Made by a program: the position numbers and the translations under genes | The notes under the pieces: model-generated | Databases searched by the model: none | What the model was told of the DNA's origin: nothing | What the model saw: only the letters and a program-made list of their open reading frames with translations | Assembly: GCA_019634275.1 (NCBI GenBank) | Contig: JAHQVP010000354.1 | Coordinates: 1 to 42,444 of the forward strand | Direction of reading: 5' to 3' | DNA: 42,444 bases | Origin: Saprospiraceae bacterium | Lineage (GTDB): Bacteria > Bacteroidota > Bacteroidia > Chitinophagales > Saprospiraceae | In this document: positions 27,750-38,037 of the stretch, in pieces | How the letters are laid out: each line of letters opens with the position of its first letter | Numbering within the stretch: position 1 is the stretch's first letter

Positions 27750-30700
27750 ATGTCATTACCAACGCTCTGCATAAAGAGGCCGGTGCTGGCCATCGTAATG
27801 AATCTCCTCATTCTGTTGTTTGGCATCATTGCATTTCAGTCGCTGGGTGTGCGGGAGTATCCCTCGATTGATCCCCCAATCGTTTCGGTAAGGACCGCTT
27901 ATCCCGGGGCCAACTCCGCCATTATCGAAGCAGAAATCACAGAGCCTCTTGAGAAAGTGATCAACAGCGTCGAAGGGATTCGTTCGATCAGCTCATCCAG
28001 CAATCAAGGGTCAAGTTCCATTACAATTGAGTTTGATCTCAATACCAAGATGGAACAGGCGGCCAATGATATTCGAGATAAGGTCTCCCAAGCCGCGAGA
28101 AGTTTGCCCCGAGATATCGATGGGCTTCCTATTGTCAGCAAGGCTGATGCGGACAGTGAGACCATCATGGCTTTTACGCTGCAAAGTGAAAATCGCAACC
28201 TGCTCGAACTCAGCGACTATGCCGAAAATGTTATCGCACCGCGCTTTGAAACAGTTTCAGATGTCAGTGGGGTACGCATCTGGGGCATGAAGCGGTACTC
28301 GATGCGCATTTGGATGGATCCTGAGCGTATGGCCGCTCAAGGCGTCACTACTCAGGATATAAAGGCGGCCTTGGATAGAGAAAATGTGGAGTTGCCGAGT
28401 GGAAAACTTCAAGGAAACACCACTGAGCTGGCCGTTAAAACAATCGGGAGATTCAAAACCGAAGAAGATTTTAATCAGCTGATCATTCGGACGGAGGGAG
28501 AAAAGATCATCCGCCTGGAAGATGTAGGTTATGCTGTGCTCGGGCCTGAAAATGAGCAGTCCATTTTGCGAGTAAACAACATTCCGCGCGTCGGAGTAGC
28601 CATCCAACCTCAGCCTGGTGCCAACTATCTGGATATTGCCGAGGAGGTGAGGGCTCGAGCAGCGCAGGTTCGGCAGGATCTTCCGGCTGATATGACATTA
28701 TTCAAGTTTCTGGACTACACCACCTTTATCCAGAAATCAATCAGCGAAGTCCAGGAGACCATATTCATTGCTGTCGGATTGGTCATTATCATCATTTTTA
28801 TCTTTTTCCGCGATTGGGTAATCGCGATCCGCCCCTTAATCGACATACCGGTTTCGCTTGTGGGTACCTTCTTTATCATGTATCTGCTGGGTTTTTCCGT
28901 CAATGTGCTGACTTTATTGGCGGTTGTACTGGCCACTGGTTTGGTGGTCGACGATGGAATCGTCGTTACAGAAAACATCTACAAGAAGATCGAGGCAGGT
29001 CAGAATCCCATCGAAGCGGCCATTCGGGGTTCGAATGAAATCATGTTTGCGGTCATATCAACCTCCATCACATTGGCGGTGGTCTTCCTGCCCGTTATCT
29101 TTATGGAGGGATTTGTGGGCAAGTTATTTCAAGAGTTCGGCATTGTCTTGGCGTCGGCCGTCTTGATTTCTTCTTTTGTGTCGTTGACACTCACGCCAAT
29201 GCTCAATGCCTATTTGATCCGAAAAAAGACGGGGGGCAATCGCTTTTATCAGATGACAGAACCCTTTTTTGCATGGATGGATCGCAGCTATCGTGATGGA
29301 CTGGGACAGTTTTTGAGCGTCCGGTGGGTAGCCATTGTGATACTGCTGCTTACCGGTGCTATGATTTACTTCTTTGGTTCGCAATTGCAGTCGGAATTGG
29401 CCCCCTTAGATGATCGTTCGGTGGTAAGGGCCAGCATGATTACGCCTGAGGGGTCATCTTATGAATTTATGGATGACTATGTACAACGAGCTGCGCAGAT
29501 GTTGATGGACAGCATTCCCGAGAATCTAGGCGTCATGACCTATACCGCCCCGGGATTTTCTGGTCCTGGCGGGGCCAACACGGCATTCTCCAGAGTTACC
29601 TTAGTCGAACCGCACGAGAGAACCCGGACACAGGATGAATTGACCCGATATGTCAACAGCCAATTTAGGAAGATGCCTGATGCAAGGGCATTCGCAAGTC
29701 AACGACAAACAATTGCCCTTAACCGGCGTGGAGGTCTTCCGGTACAATACGTAATCCAGGCGCCGGATCTGGAGAAGCTGCGCGAGTACATGCCGGAGTT
29801 TATGGCTCGAGTTCAGGCCGATCCAACGTTCACTATTTCTGACATGAACCTCAAGTTCAATAAACCAGAACTTGAAGTCTCTATTGATCGGTCAAAAGCC
29901 AAGAGCATGGGGGTCTCCGTCTCCGATGTGGGCAATACGATGCAATTGGCCTTTGCTGGGCAACGGTTTGGCTACTTCAACATGAATGGTCGCCAATATC
30001 CGATCATAGGACAGTTTGATCGCAGCAACAGAGATGAACCTCTGGATCTCAAATCCCTTTACGTTAAGAACAACCAAGGGGTCTCCATCCAATTGGACAA
30101 CATCGTGACCACGCAGGAAGAGAGCAGTCCTCCTCAACTTTATCATTACAACAGATTTATGAGCGCCACGGTCTCAGCAGGATTGGCCAATGGCAAAACC
30201 ATTGCCGATGGCATCGAGGCCATGCAACGCATTGAAGCTGAACTGGACGATCCACTGATCCGTACCGAGTTGACTGGGAGTTCGCGTGACTTTATTGAAA
30301 GCTCCAACAGCACACTCTTTTCTCTTATCCTAGCGCTCATTCTGGTATACTTAATCTTAGCAGCTCAATTTGAGAGTTTTGTAGATCCATTGACGATTAT
30401 GCTTACTGTACCGCTTGCCATTGCAGGAGCTGTATTTACGCTTTGGTTTTTTGACCAGACCCTGAATATTTTTAGTCAGATTGGAATCATTATGCTGGTT
30501 GGGTTGGTAACAAAGAATGGCATCTTGATCGTCGAGTTTGCCAATCAGCTGCGCGAGCAAGGCAAGGGCATCCGCGAGGCAGTGCTTGAGGCCGCCTCTC
30601 TACGAATGAGACCCATCGTTATGACGACCTTGGCGACCTGTCTTGGGGCGCTTCCGATTGCTCTTGCATTGGGTTCAGCAGGGGCAAGTCGCATGTCCAT

Positions 30701-30839
30701 GGGCATAGCAGTGATAGGGGGACTCATCTTCTCTCTGGCCCTTACGCTTTATGTGATTCCTGCGATGTATACGTTTTTCAGCAGAGAGAAGAACTATGCA
30801 CGCCAGCAGCAAGTGGAGCTTATTGCAGACTCATTGTAA
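27750..30839 (+). CDS. RND efflux inner-membrane permease (AcrB/MexF-like)
   Basis: 1029 aa; REYPSIDPPIVSVRTAYPGA; VLATGLVVDDGIVVTENI; GLVTKNGILIVEFANQLREQG. ATG directly follows the adaptor stop codon. Confidence 0.97.
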   Translation: MSLPTLCIKRPVLAIVMNLLILLFGIIAFQSLGVREYPSIDPPIVSVRTAYPGANSAIIEAEITEPLEKVINSVEGIRSISSSSNQGSSSITIEFDLNTKMEQAANDIRDKVSQAARSLPRDIDGLPIVSKADADSETIMAFTLQSENRNLLELSDYAENVIAPRFETVSDVSGVRIWGMKRYSMRIWMDPERMAAQGVTTQDIKAALDRENVELPSGKLQGNTTELAVKTIGRFKTEEDFNQLIIRTEGEKIIRLEDVGYAVLGPENEQSILRVNNIPRVGVAIQPQPGANYLDIAEEVRARAAQVRQDLPADMTLFKFLDYTTFIQKSISEVQETIFIAVGLVIIIIFIFFRDWVIAIRPLIDIPVSLVGTFFIMYLLGFSVNVLTLLAVVLATGLVVDDGIVVTENIYKKIEAGQNPIEAAIRGSNEIMFAVISTSITLAVVFLPVIFMEGFVGKLFQEFGIVLASAVLISSFVSLTLTPMLNAYLIRKKTGGNRFYQMTEPFFAWMDRSYRDGLGQFLSVRWVAIVILLLTGAMIYFFGSQLQSELAPLDDRSVVRASMITPEGSSYEFMDDYVQRAAQMLMDSIPENLGVMTYTAPGFSGPGGANTAFSRVTLVEPHERTRTQDELTRYVNSQFRKMPDARAFASQRQTIALNRRGGLPVQYVIQAPDLEKLREYMPEFMARVQADPTFTISDMNLKFNKPELEVSIDRSKAKSMGVSVSDVGNTMQLAFAGQRFGYFNMNGRQYPIIGQFDRSNRDEPLDLKSLYVKNNQGVSIQLDNIVTTQEESSPPQLYHYNRFMSATVSAGLANGKTIADGIEAMQRIEAELDDPLIRTELTGSSRDFIESSNSTLFSLILALILVYLILAAQFESFVDPLTIMLTVPLAIAGAVFTLWFFDQTLNIFSQIGIIMLVGLVTKNGILIVEFANQLREQGKGIREAVLEAASLRMRPIVMTTLATCLGALPIALALGSAGASRMSMGIAVIGGLIFSLALTLYVIPAMYTFFSREKNYARQQQVELIADSL

Positions 30840-30849
30840 CTCGGATTTA

Positions 30850-32163
30850 ATGGATCATCTGGTGAAAAAATTGACCTTTCTACTGGTGCTGATGGCTTCC
30901 CAGGTTGGTTTGATCTGGGCGCAGCCTGTGTTGACTTTGTCTGAGGCCATCGATACCGCACTCGTTCGAAATCTGACGATTACCGTGGCCGAAATGGGGG
31001 AAGAAGCAGCTCAGCGCGGAGTGTATCGCTCAGCCGCTGGATTTGGTCCACAGCTTTCACTAAATGGAAACTTTAATACCACACTCAACAATGTAAATCA
31101 AAATTTTATTGATGGCCGTAACCTCAGTCGATTTGGTCGTGCTTTTGCCCCCAATATCGCACTGGTGCTGGATTGGACTTTGTATGATGGCGGTCGTATG
31201 CAAGCCATTCTGGATCGTCTTAAGGTGCTCGGAGAGACAGCGAGCCTGGACAAGAGATTGGCCATGCAGAACGTGGTGATGGCGACGATGGACGCCTACT
31301 ATGAAGTGGTGTTTCAGGCTTCTCGCGTTGCTTATCTGGAAACCATCATTGCTTATTATGAGGAACGACTGGACATCACTGAAGAACGTTGGCAGGTGGG
31401 ACGTGGATCTAAACTGGATTTTCTCCAGGCTCGGACAGATCTTAATGCACAGTTGGCCGAACGCAGTCTTGCCCAGGGTGAGTTGCTGACGGCCAAGATT
31501 GCCCTTAACGGGGTGATGAATGTTCCGTTGGACCGCGATTTTCAAACTACCGTGCCGGACAGAGGGCAAACTGTATACGACCTCGATGAGCTCAAAGAGC
31601 AAGCCCGTTTAACAAATCCTGTACTTTTAAGAGGTGCCCGGATGGAAGCGCTCGGAAGGCTGGCCGAAGTGGAATTGGCTGCCGCCAGAAAACCTCAGGT
31701 TGGATTTCGGGGGCAGGCTGGGTATAGCTACTTAAATACCAATGCAGGATTTCTACTTTCCAATCAGAATGCCGCATTGACTTTAGGACTAAGTGCGCGA
31801 TGGTCGATCTACGATGGGCAGCATTTAAAACGCAGTGAAGAAATTGCGCACCTGCTGACCGAACAGGCTACGGTTCAGAAGAATAGTACGGAACAGGCCG
31901 TCATGACCGACCTGATGATTGCGTTTAACCGATATGAATCCGATCGCGAACAGCTAGCTTTTGAAAACGAGAATAGTGCCCTTGCGGAGGAGAACCTGAC
32001 CATATCGGCGGAGAAATTCAAGCTTGGTGCGTCTACTATCCTCGAAGTCATCGAAGCCCAGCGCTCCTATGATATAGCACTGAATCGGTTAGTAGATGCA
32101 GAACACAACCTTCGACTAAGTGAGTTGGATCTGCTTGTATTAAGTGGTTCCCTAATCCAATAG
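30850..32163 (+). CDS. TolC-family outer-membrane efflux protein
   Basis: Signal peptide MDHLVKKLTFLLVLMASQVGLIWAQ; LTLSEAIDTALVRN; coiled-coil OEP repeats ending in VIEAQRSYDIALNRLVDAEHNLRLSELDLLVLSG. Confidence 0.93.
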   Translation: MDHLVKKLTFLLVLMASQVGLIWAQPVLTLSEAIDTALVRNLTITVAEMGEEAAQRGVYRSAAGFGPQLSLNGNFNTTLNNVNQNFIDGRNLSRFGRAFAPNIALVLDWTLYDGGRMQAILDRLKVLGETASLDKRLAMQNVVMATMDAYYEVVFQASRVAYLETIIAYYEERLDITEERWQVGRGSKLDFLQARTDLNAQLAERSLAQGELLTAKIALNGVMNVPLDRDFQTTVPDRGQTVYDLDELKEQARLTNPVLLRGARMEALGRLAEVELAAARKPQVGFRGQAGYSYLNTNAGFLLSNQNAALTLGLSARWSIYDGQHLKRSEEIAHLLTEQATVQKNSTEQAVMTDLMIAFNRYESDREQLAFENENSALAEENLTISAEKFKLGASTILEVIEAQRSYDIALNRLVDAEHNLRLSELDLLVLSGSLIQ

Positions 32164-32211
32164 GTCTAAGGCTGCGGGAGATTCAAGATCATTCTTACCT
32201 TGAGTCTCTTT

Positions 32212-33561
32212 ATGACCCTGAAAAACTACCGAGAAGATTTCCGACTAAATCTAAAACTTGCCCTCCCCATCATGGGAGCGCAGTTAGGACAGGTCACGGT
32301 AAACATTGCAGACAACATCATGGTGGGTCGCCTCGGAGCCGCTCCACTGGCCTCCATATCCGTGTCAATAGCGATTCTCATCATTTTTATGGTCGTTGGG
32401 ATGGGCATTTCGTTTGCTCTTCCTCCTCTCGTCTCCGAAGCAGATGGGGCCAATAATCGTAGTGGGATCGGTTCCTTTTTTAGGCACAGCCTGCTCATCA
32501 ACATCGGCTTTGCGGTGGTCTCTTGTCTCTTGATCGCCTCTTTCATACCGCACATGGCAATCCTGCGTCATGATCCGGAGGTCATCACGCTTGCCAAGCC
32601 GTATCTGCTGATCTCTGCCTTTGCATTGATCCCTTTTATGTTTTTTCAGACCCTGCGGTGCTATTCAGATGGTCTATCCAACACGGTAATACCGATGAAA
32701 GCCATTATTGTGGGCAACATCGTGAACCTCCTCCTTAATTACGTGCTGATATTTGGGAAGTGGGGTTTTCCTCAAATGGGGGTGGCAGGTGCAGCATGGG
32801 CAAGCCTTGTCGCACGTCTGGTGATGATTGGCGTGATCCTGTATTTGATTATGCGCCGGCAGCGTCTTTGGATTCACTTGCGCCGCGCATTTGTTGGCCG
32901 CTTTGAATCGTTGGTCGTCAAGCGGCTGATTGCATTGGGTGTACCCACCTCCTTGCAAATGTTTTTTGAAGTTTCCGCGTTTTCGGGAGCTGCATTACTC
33001 ATGGGCATGGTAGGGAAAAATGAACAAGCGGCTCATCAGATTACCATCAATATGGCCTCTACCACCTTCTTGATTGCGACCGGTGTTGGGATGGCCAGCA
33101 CCATTCGCGTAGGCAATCGACTGGGTGAGCGCAATACACTCGGAGCCCGGCGAGCGGGATTTGCCGCGATATTGCAGATTGTGCTCTTCATGCTGTGTAC
33201 CGCCCTGATATTGGTTGTTTTCCGGGGGTTCTTACCCAAGCTATACATGTCTGATCCCATGGTACTGCCCATTGCCTCTCATCTTTTGCTCTTTGCCGCT
33301 TTATTCCAAATTCCGGATGGTGTACAGGTAGTGGCCGTCGGTGCCTTGCGGGGATTACAAGATGTACGCATCCCTACGTTCATTTGTTTCGTAGCGTATT
33401 GGATCTTCGGGTTGCCTCTTAGCTATGTAGGCACCTTCGTCTGGGGCTGGGGGCCTGCCGGCATCTGGATTGGCCTGGTGGTGGGATTGAGTATTGCTGC
33501 GGGGCTGTTGACCTATCGGTTCTACCTGAAGTCCCGGGATCAGCTTTCCCCTACTGCATAA
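32212..33561 (+). CDS. MATE family efflux transporter
   Basis: About 12 TM segments; LALPIMGAQLGQVTVNIADNIMVGRLG; TRVGNRLGE-like TIRVGNRLGERN. Confidence 0.95.
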   Translation: MTLKNYREDFRLNLKLALPIMGAQLGQVTVNIADNIMVGRLGAAPLASISVSIAILIIFMVVGMGISFALPPLVSEADGANNRSGIGSFFRHSLLINIGFAVVSCLLIASFIPHMAILRHDPEVITLAKPYLLISAFALIPFMFFQTLRCYSDGLSNTVIPMKAIIVGNIVNLLLNYVLIFGKWGFPQMGVAGAAWASLVARLVMIGVILYLIMRRQRLWIHLRRAFVGRFESLVVKRLIALGVPTSLQMFFEVSAFSGAALLMGMVGKNEQAAHQITINMASTTFLIATGVGMASTIRVGNRLGERNTLGARRAGFAAILQIVLFMLCTALILVVFRGFLPKLYMSDPMVLPIASHLLLFAALFQIPDGVQVVAVGALRGLQDVRIPTFICFVAYWIFGLPLSYVGTFVWGWGPAGIWIGLVVGLSIAAGLLTYRFYLKSRDQLSPTA

Positions 33562-33699
33562 CTTTTTACCGGAGCAGAGTCCTCGGATGTGCGATATTCC
33601 ATGCAAGGGCTGGCAAAGGATGTGTTGTATTCGTTCTGGAAAAAGTTAAAGTTAAAGGATCAGAGAAGGTGAGGGAGACTATTCGACTATCTTCTGACC

Positions 33700-35850
33700 A
33701 TGAGGATTTTAATGCCAGTAGTAGAAAAAGTATGCGGCAGATCACAGCTGATGTTGGTGCTGTTTTATGGTGTTTTTGCTGTCAATGTAGCCGCTCAGGA
33801 CCGCTACCATCAGGAATTGATTCAGGAGTTGGAGAATCTATATCAGGTCACTGATCCCAATTTTGTGCTGTATGATACCGAGTCGGCGATTAGAGACAAT
33901 AAGTACTTATACGGCGATGCCACTCAGACCCATTTGGACGTTGAGAATTTTGCTTTTTCGATTCAAACCAGCATAAACGTGTTCGAGGCCGGTGAAAACA
34001 TTTGGGACACCGGCACTGGATTGAATAACGTGCAGCCTGTAGCAGCGGGGGACGCTGTCCTGTTCACCTTTTGGGCTAAGCAAAACTCGTCCAGTTCGGG
34101 GTTGAATGTCTTTATTGAGAATGCCACCACTTTTGCTAAGGAGGCATTCTTCAGTATTTCTTTTTCTTCAGACTGGGCGCAGTATTTTGTACCCTTCGAG
34201 GCTACCCAAGCCTATGCTGCAGGAGAACTGACCTTTGGTTTTCACCTTGCTGCCCAGGTGCAAGAGATCTCAATAGGGGGATTTACTGCCTTAAATTATG
34301 GATCGATTGACATCGATCAGTTGCCTTCCACAATTGCTCCTGAGCGATATGGAGGTTTTGAGGCTGATGCCGCCTGGCGATTCCCGGCCCAAGAAAGGAT
34401 AGATTCGCTTCGTAAAAGTCGCTTGGAAGTAAGTATTGTTGATGGTTCCGGAAATCCCATCTCAGATGCGCAAGTCCAGATAAAGATGAGAAGGCATGCA
34501 TTTGGATTTGGATCGGCGGTCGTTACCGGGCGATTTCCAGGCAATCGAAATGCGAACGAGACATATGTCGATCGGATCTTTGATCTCGATGGAGCGGGTC
34601 ACGGATTCAATGAGGTCGTGACAGAAAATGCACTGAAGTGGGATGGCTGGGAGGAAGAGTGGATCGGTACACCGGAAGAGACCCTATCTGCCATAAGGAT
34701 GTTATCCGACAGCGGTCTTACCGTGCGAGGACACACCTTGGTTTGGCCGGGTTGGAGTCACTTGCCATCAGACATGGAGTCCAATCAGACCGATCTGGAG
34801 TACATGCGGGGTCGAATGTCTGAACGGATTATGTCCATGTTGACGCACCCTGAGCTCTCGGAGATCATTACCGAGTGGGACGTGCTAAACGAAATAACAC
34901 AGGTCCGAGATTTGGAAAAGGCCTTTGATGTCGATCAAACGTTGGAATCTGGCAGAGAAATTTATCAGGAGATCCTGGCACAGGTCAACGAAGTACAGCC
35001 AGAATTCACGCATTATATCAATGATTATGTAGTCTTATCGGGTGGGGGATCGGGACAATCTGTTGTGGATCGGTATACCTCCTATTTGGACGAAATTGAA
35101 GCAAGCGGGGTGCGCTTCGACGGCATTGGATTTCAATGCCATATTGGAACGCAACCCACCTCGATCTTAAAGGTGGAAGAGGTCTTGGATGAGTTCTTTC
35201 TGCGGTATGGAAAACGGATGAAAATAACAGAGTACGACATCAATCCCAGTGTCGATGAGGAGACACAAGCACGTTATCTTGACGATTTCCTTACCATGGT
35301 TTTTAGTCATCCCGGAGTGGATGCTTTTATTATGTGGGGCTTCTGGGATGGCAACCATTGGAAGCAAAATGCACCCATCTTTAACCTCGATTGGTCGGTC
35401 AAACCTTCTGGTCAGGTCTTCTTTGACAAGGTGTTCGGAGAATGGTGGACGGACTCTTCCTTTGTGAGCAGCGATGTGGAGATGGTCCAGATACCTGTTT
35501 TTAATGGAGAGCATGAAATCATAGTCTCGTACAATGGAGAAGTGGATCGCCGGGTCTTTTCGACCGATACGACATCGCAGATGAGGTTTGTGTTTGAGAG
35601 CACGAGCACACGTGATGAATCTCTTCAGTACCAATTTTCTGTGGGACCCAATCCAAGTCGTGGTACCATCGCTTTGCATGGAGATCTGGCTAAGATTTCA
35701 GCGCTTGCAGTGTACAGTCTTAATGGACGGCATCTGATGGACTGTGCCCCAGAACATCGCCTGGCGTTGGATTTACCACCCGGGGTCTACTTTCTACGGA
35801 TAACGACTCGTAGAGGAATAGAAAATCATCGAATGGTGATAGCGCGCTAG
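33700..35850 (+). CDS. GH10 endo-1,4-beta-xylanase with N-terminal CBM-like region and T9SS C-terminal sorting domain
   Basis: GHTLVWPGW, TEWDVLNEI (acid/base Glu), KITEYDIN (nucleophile Glu), GFWDGNHW; C-terminus FSVGPNPSRGTIALHG...VYSLNGRHLM...LPPGVYFLRITTRRGIENHRMVI. Confidence 0.93.
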   Translation: MRILMPVVEKVCGRSQLMLVLFYGVFAVNVAAQDRYHQELIQELENLYQVTDPNFVLYDTESAIRDNKYLYGDATQTHLDVENFAFSIQTSINVFEAGENIWDTGTGLNNVQPVAAGDAVLFTFWAKQNSSSSGLNVFIENATTFAKEAFFSISFSSDWAQYFVPFEATQAYAAGELTFGFHLAAQVQEISIGGFTALNYGSIDIDQLPSTIAPERYGGFEADAAWRFPAQERIDSLRKSRLEVSIVDGSGNPISDAQVQIKMRRHAFGFGSAVVTGRFPGNRNANETYVDRIFDLDGAGHGFNEVVTENALKWDGWEEEWIGTPEETLSAIRMLSDSGLTVRGHTLVWPGWSHLPSDMESNQTDLEYMRGRMSERIMSMLTHPELSEIITEWDVLNEITQVRDLEKAFDVDQTLESGREIYQEILAQVNEVQPEFTHYINDYVVLSGGGSGQSVVDRYTSYLDEIEASGVRFDGIGFQCHIGTQPTSILKVEEVLDEFFLRYGKRMKITEYDINPSVDEETQARYLDDFLTMVFSHPGVDAFIMWGFWDGNHWKQNAPIFNLDWSVKPSGQVFFDKVFGEWWTDSSFVSSDVEMVQIPVFNGEHEIIVSYNGEVDRRVFSTDTTSQMRFVFESTSTRDESLQYQFSVGPNPSRGTIALHGDLAKISALAVYSLNGRHLMDCAPEHRLALDLPPGVYFLRITTRRGIENHRMVIAR

Positions 35851-36065
35851 GGTAGGGGATCGATATCCTCTGGTATGACCTCTTTGACTCTGCCGACTTC
35901 TCCAGTATCCAATTGTACTTTGATGCCGTGAGGATGGAAGGGTTTGCTTGTTAGTAGCCTCTTGACCAATCCCTGGGTAAGGAGACCTGATCTTTGATCC
36001 TGCTTTTGTACAATGTTCACGAGGTCGCCCTGTTTGATGTTTTTTCGGTATCTGCCGTCCATCAT
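35847..36065 (-). CDS. YwbE family protein
   Basis: GRYRKNIKQGDLVNIVQKQDQRSGLLTQGLVKRLLTSKPFHPHGIKVQLDTGEVGRVKEV matches the small YwbE/DUF2196 family. Start overlaps the upstream stop (ATGA). Confidence 0.85.
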   Translation of the reverse strand: MMDGRYRKNIKQGDLVNIVQKQDQRSGLLTQGLVKRLLTSKPFHPHGIKVQLDTGEVGRVKEVIPEDIDPLP

Positions 36066-36916
36066 TCCTCCTCGCTAGCTTCGACGACAAGGTGAATCCC
36101 TTCGGGGGTAAGCCTGACCATGCGTCGTTTGTACAAATGGCCAAGTGCACGCTTAAACGACTTTTTGCTAATCCCCAATGTTTGGTTGATTTCTTCGGGA
36201 CTGCTCTTGTCGGTCAGTTGTAGAGATCCATTGTTTCGCTCAAGTGTTTCCAATAGGAGAGTGCTGACGGGATCGATTTCGGCACGATAACCCACGGGTC
36301 TAAAGACGAGATCAATTTTGCCGTCTTCACGAACCTGTTTCACAAAGGCGCGTTGGGTGGAGCCGAGTATGATCCGTTGATGTACATCGGAGTGAAAGAA
36401 GAGACCTCCATATAATCCATTGACAATGGCTCGGACGCCGAGATCGGTTCGTTCGTATAGAAGGGCCTCTACTTCTTGATTTTGATTCAGACGAGCATCT
36501 GCTGGCTTCAAAAAGCGGCGAACACGCGTAGAACCGAAAAGGCGCTGGGTACGCTCATCGAGCAGAAGATACACCAGATGATAATCGCCTTTGCGAAGCT
36601 TTTGGATCTGTTCGGCATAGGGTACAAAGAGATCCTTAGGCAATCCCCAATCCATAAAGGCTCCAACACTACTGACATCCCTGACCTTTAGCCAGGCAAA
36701 CTCGCCAAGGAACAACTTGGGAGTCATGGTAGTGGCGATGGGGCGATCTTCCGAATCTGTGTAGAGGAAAACATCAATTTCATCACCAGGAGCGAAGGAT
36801 TCGGGAACCCAAGCATTTGGCAGAAGCACTTCCTCACCGGAATCATCCTTCAAGTAAAACCCATGAAGTGTCTGGCGAGAAGCACTCAACGTATTGACAG
36901 TTCCCAATTTCATCAC
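36062..36916 (-). CDS. cvfB: CvfB-like S1-domain RNA-binding protein
   Basis: Tandem S1-like segments (LKVRDVSSVGAFMDWGLPKDLFVPYAEQ; GLFFHSDVH) and C-terminal winged helix (LGISKKSFKRALGHLYKRRMVRLTPEGI). Confidence 0.87.
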   Translation of the reverse strand: MMKLGTVNTLSASRQTLHGFYLKDDSGEEVLLPNAWVPESFAPGDEIDVFLYTDSEDRPIATTMTPKLFLGEFAWLKVRDVSSVGAFMDWGLPKDLFVPYAEQIQKLRKGDYHLVYLLLDERTQRLFGSTRVRRFLKPADARLNQNQEVEALLYERTDLGVRAIVNGLYGGLFFHSDVHQRIILGSTQRAFVKQVREDGKIDLVFRPVGYRAEIDPVSTLLLETLERNNGSLQLTDKSSPEEINQTLGISKKSFKRALGHLYKRRMVRLTPEGIHLVVEASEEE

Positions 36917-37025
36917 TTAAAGATAGGTTTTGCCCAAATGGGGTTGGATGTTTCCTGATGCATTGCCTCCATGTAAATCGGGCTAACTGGACCAATCAAG
37001 TAAAAATGACGACAATTTGATTTGC

Positions 37026-38037
37026 CTAATTGCTGTGCATCAACCATGCTTTGAGGAAACCGTCCAACTCCCCGTTAAGCACCGCGTCAGGATCATGGGT
37101 TTGATGGTTGGTGCGATGATCTTTTACACGACGATCATCCAACACATAACTTCGAATCTGAGACCCCCATTCATTCTTCATTTTGCCGGCCTCGATTTTC
37201 TCCCTCTCAGCTTGCTTTTTCTGCAGTTCCAGTTCGTAGATGCGCGATTTAAGCATGGTGATGGCCTTCTCCCGATTAAGATGTTGAGAACGCTCCTGCT
37301 GGCATTCCACAACCAAACCAGTAGGCAGGTGTCGCACCCTTACGGCAGATTCCGTTTTGTTGACATGTTGCCCCCCAGCACCACTCGCACGAAAGGTGTC
37401 CCAATCAAGATCTGCTGGGTTGACATCGACCTCAATGCGGTTATCGATCAGGGGATGAACGAATACACTCGAAAAAGAGGTCATACGCTTGCCTTGTGAA
37501 TTGAATGGACTGATGCGCACCAACCGATGGACTCCATTCTCCCCTTTCAGCATGCCGTAGGCAAAGTCTCCTTTGATCTCAATGGTTACAGACCACATGA
37601 GGTACATGCGTAAGAGCATTTCACTCCAGTCGCAACTCTCTGTACCCCCCGCTCCTGCGTTGATTTCCAGTAGGCAGCCCAACTCGTCTTCTTCTTGATC
37701 CAGGGTAGACTTAAACTCTACCTCGTCTACAGCAGTGACGGTTGTCTTGTATATCTTTTCTACTTCTTCTTCCGTGAATTCACCTTCCTTATAGAATTCG
37801 AAGGAGACCTCGAGTTCTTCGACCTGACTGGCGAGGTCGTCATATTCTTTGGTCCAGAATTTAAGAGAGGAAATTTCTTTGAGCAAAGCCTCCGCTTTCT
37901 TTGGATCGTTCCAAAAATTGGGATCGAGGGTCAGCTGCTCTTTTTGTTCTATACGATGGGTACGGCTATCGTAGTCAAAGATACCGTTTTAGGGCCCCCA
38001 ATCGATTCTTCACTTCTTGCAGCTGTTCTATTGTCAT
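37026..38037 (-). CDS. prfB: Peptide chain release factor 2, expressed through a programmed +1 frameshift
   Basis: ATG at 38037 gives MTIEQLQEVKNRLGALKRYL then in-frame TGA. A +1 shift at CTT TGA C continues DYDSRTHRIEQKEQLTLDPNFWNDPKKAEA into the listed ORF (37026..37886). SPF and GGQ motifs are present (RISPFNSQ, GAGGQHVN). Confidence 0.95.

Noticed and set aside
31060-31602. 180-aa antisense ORF over the TolC-like gene
   Set aside because: Sense strand carries clear OEP repeats; the antisense product is unrecognisable.
35167-35679. 170-aa ORF antisense to the GH10 gene
   Set aside because: Covers the GH10 catalytic region on the other strand; no independent evidence.
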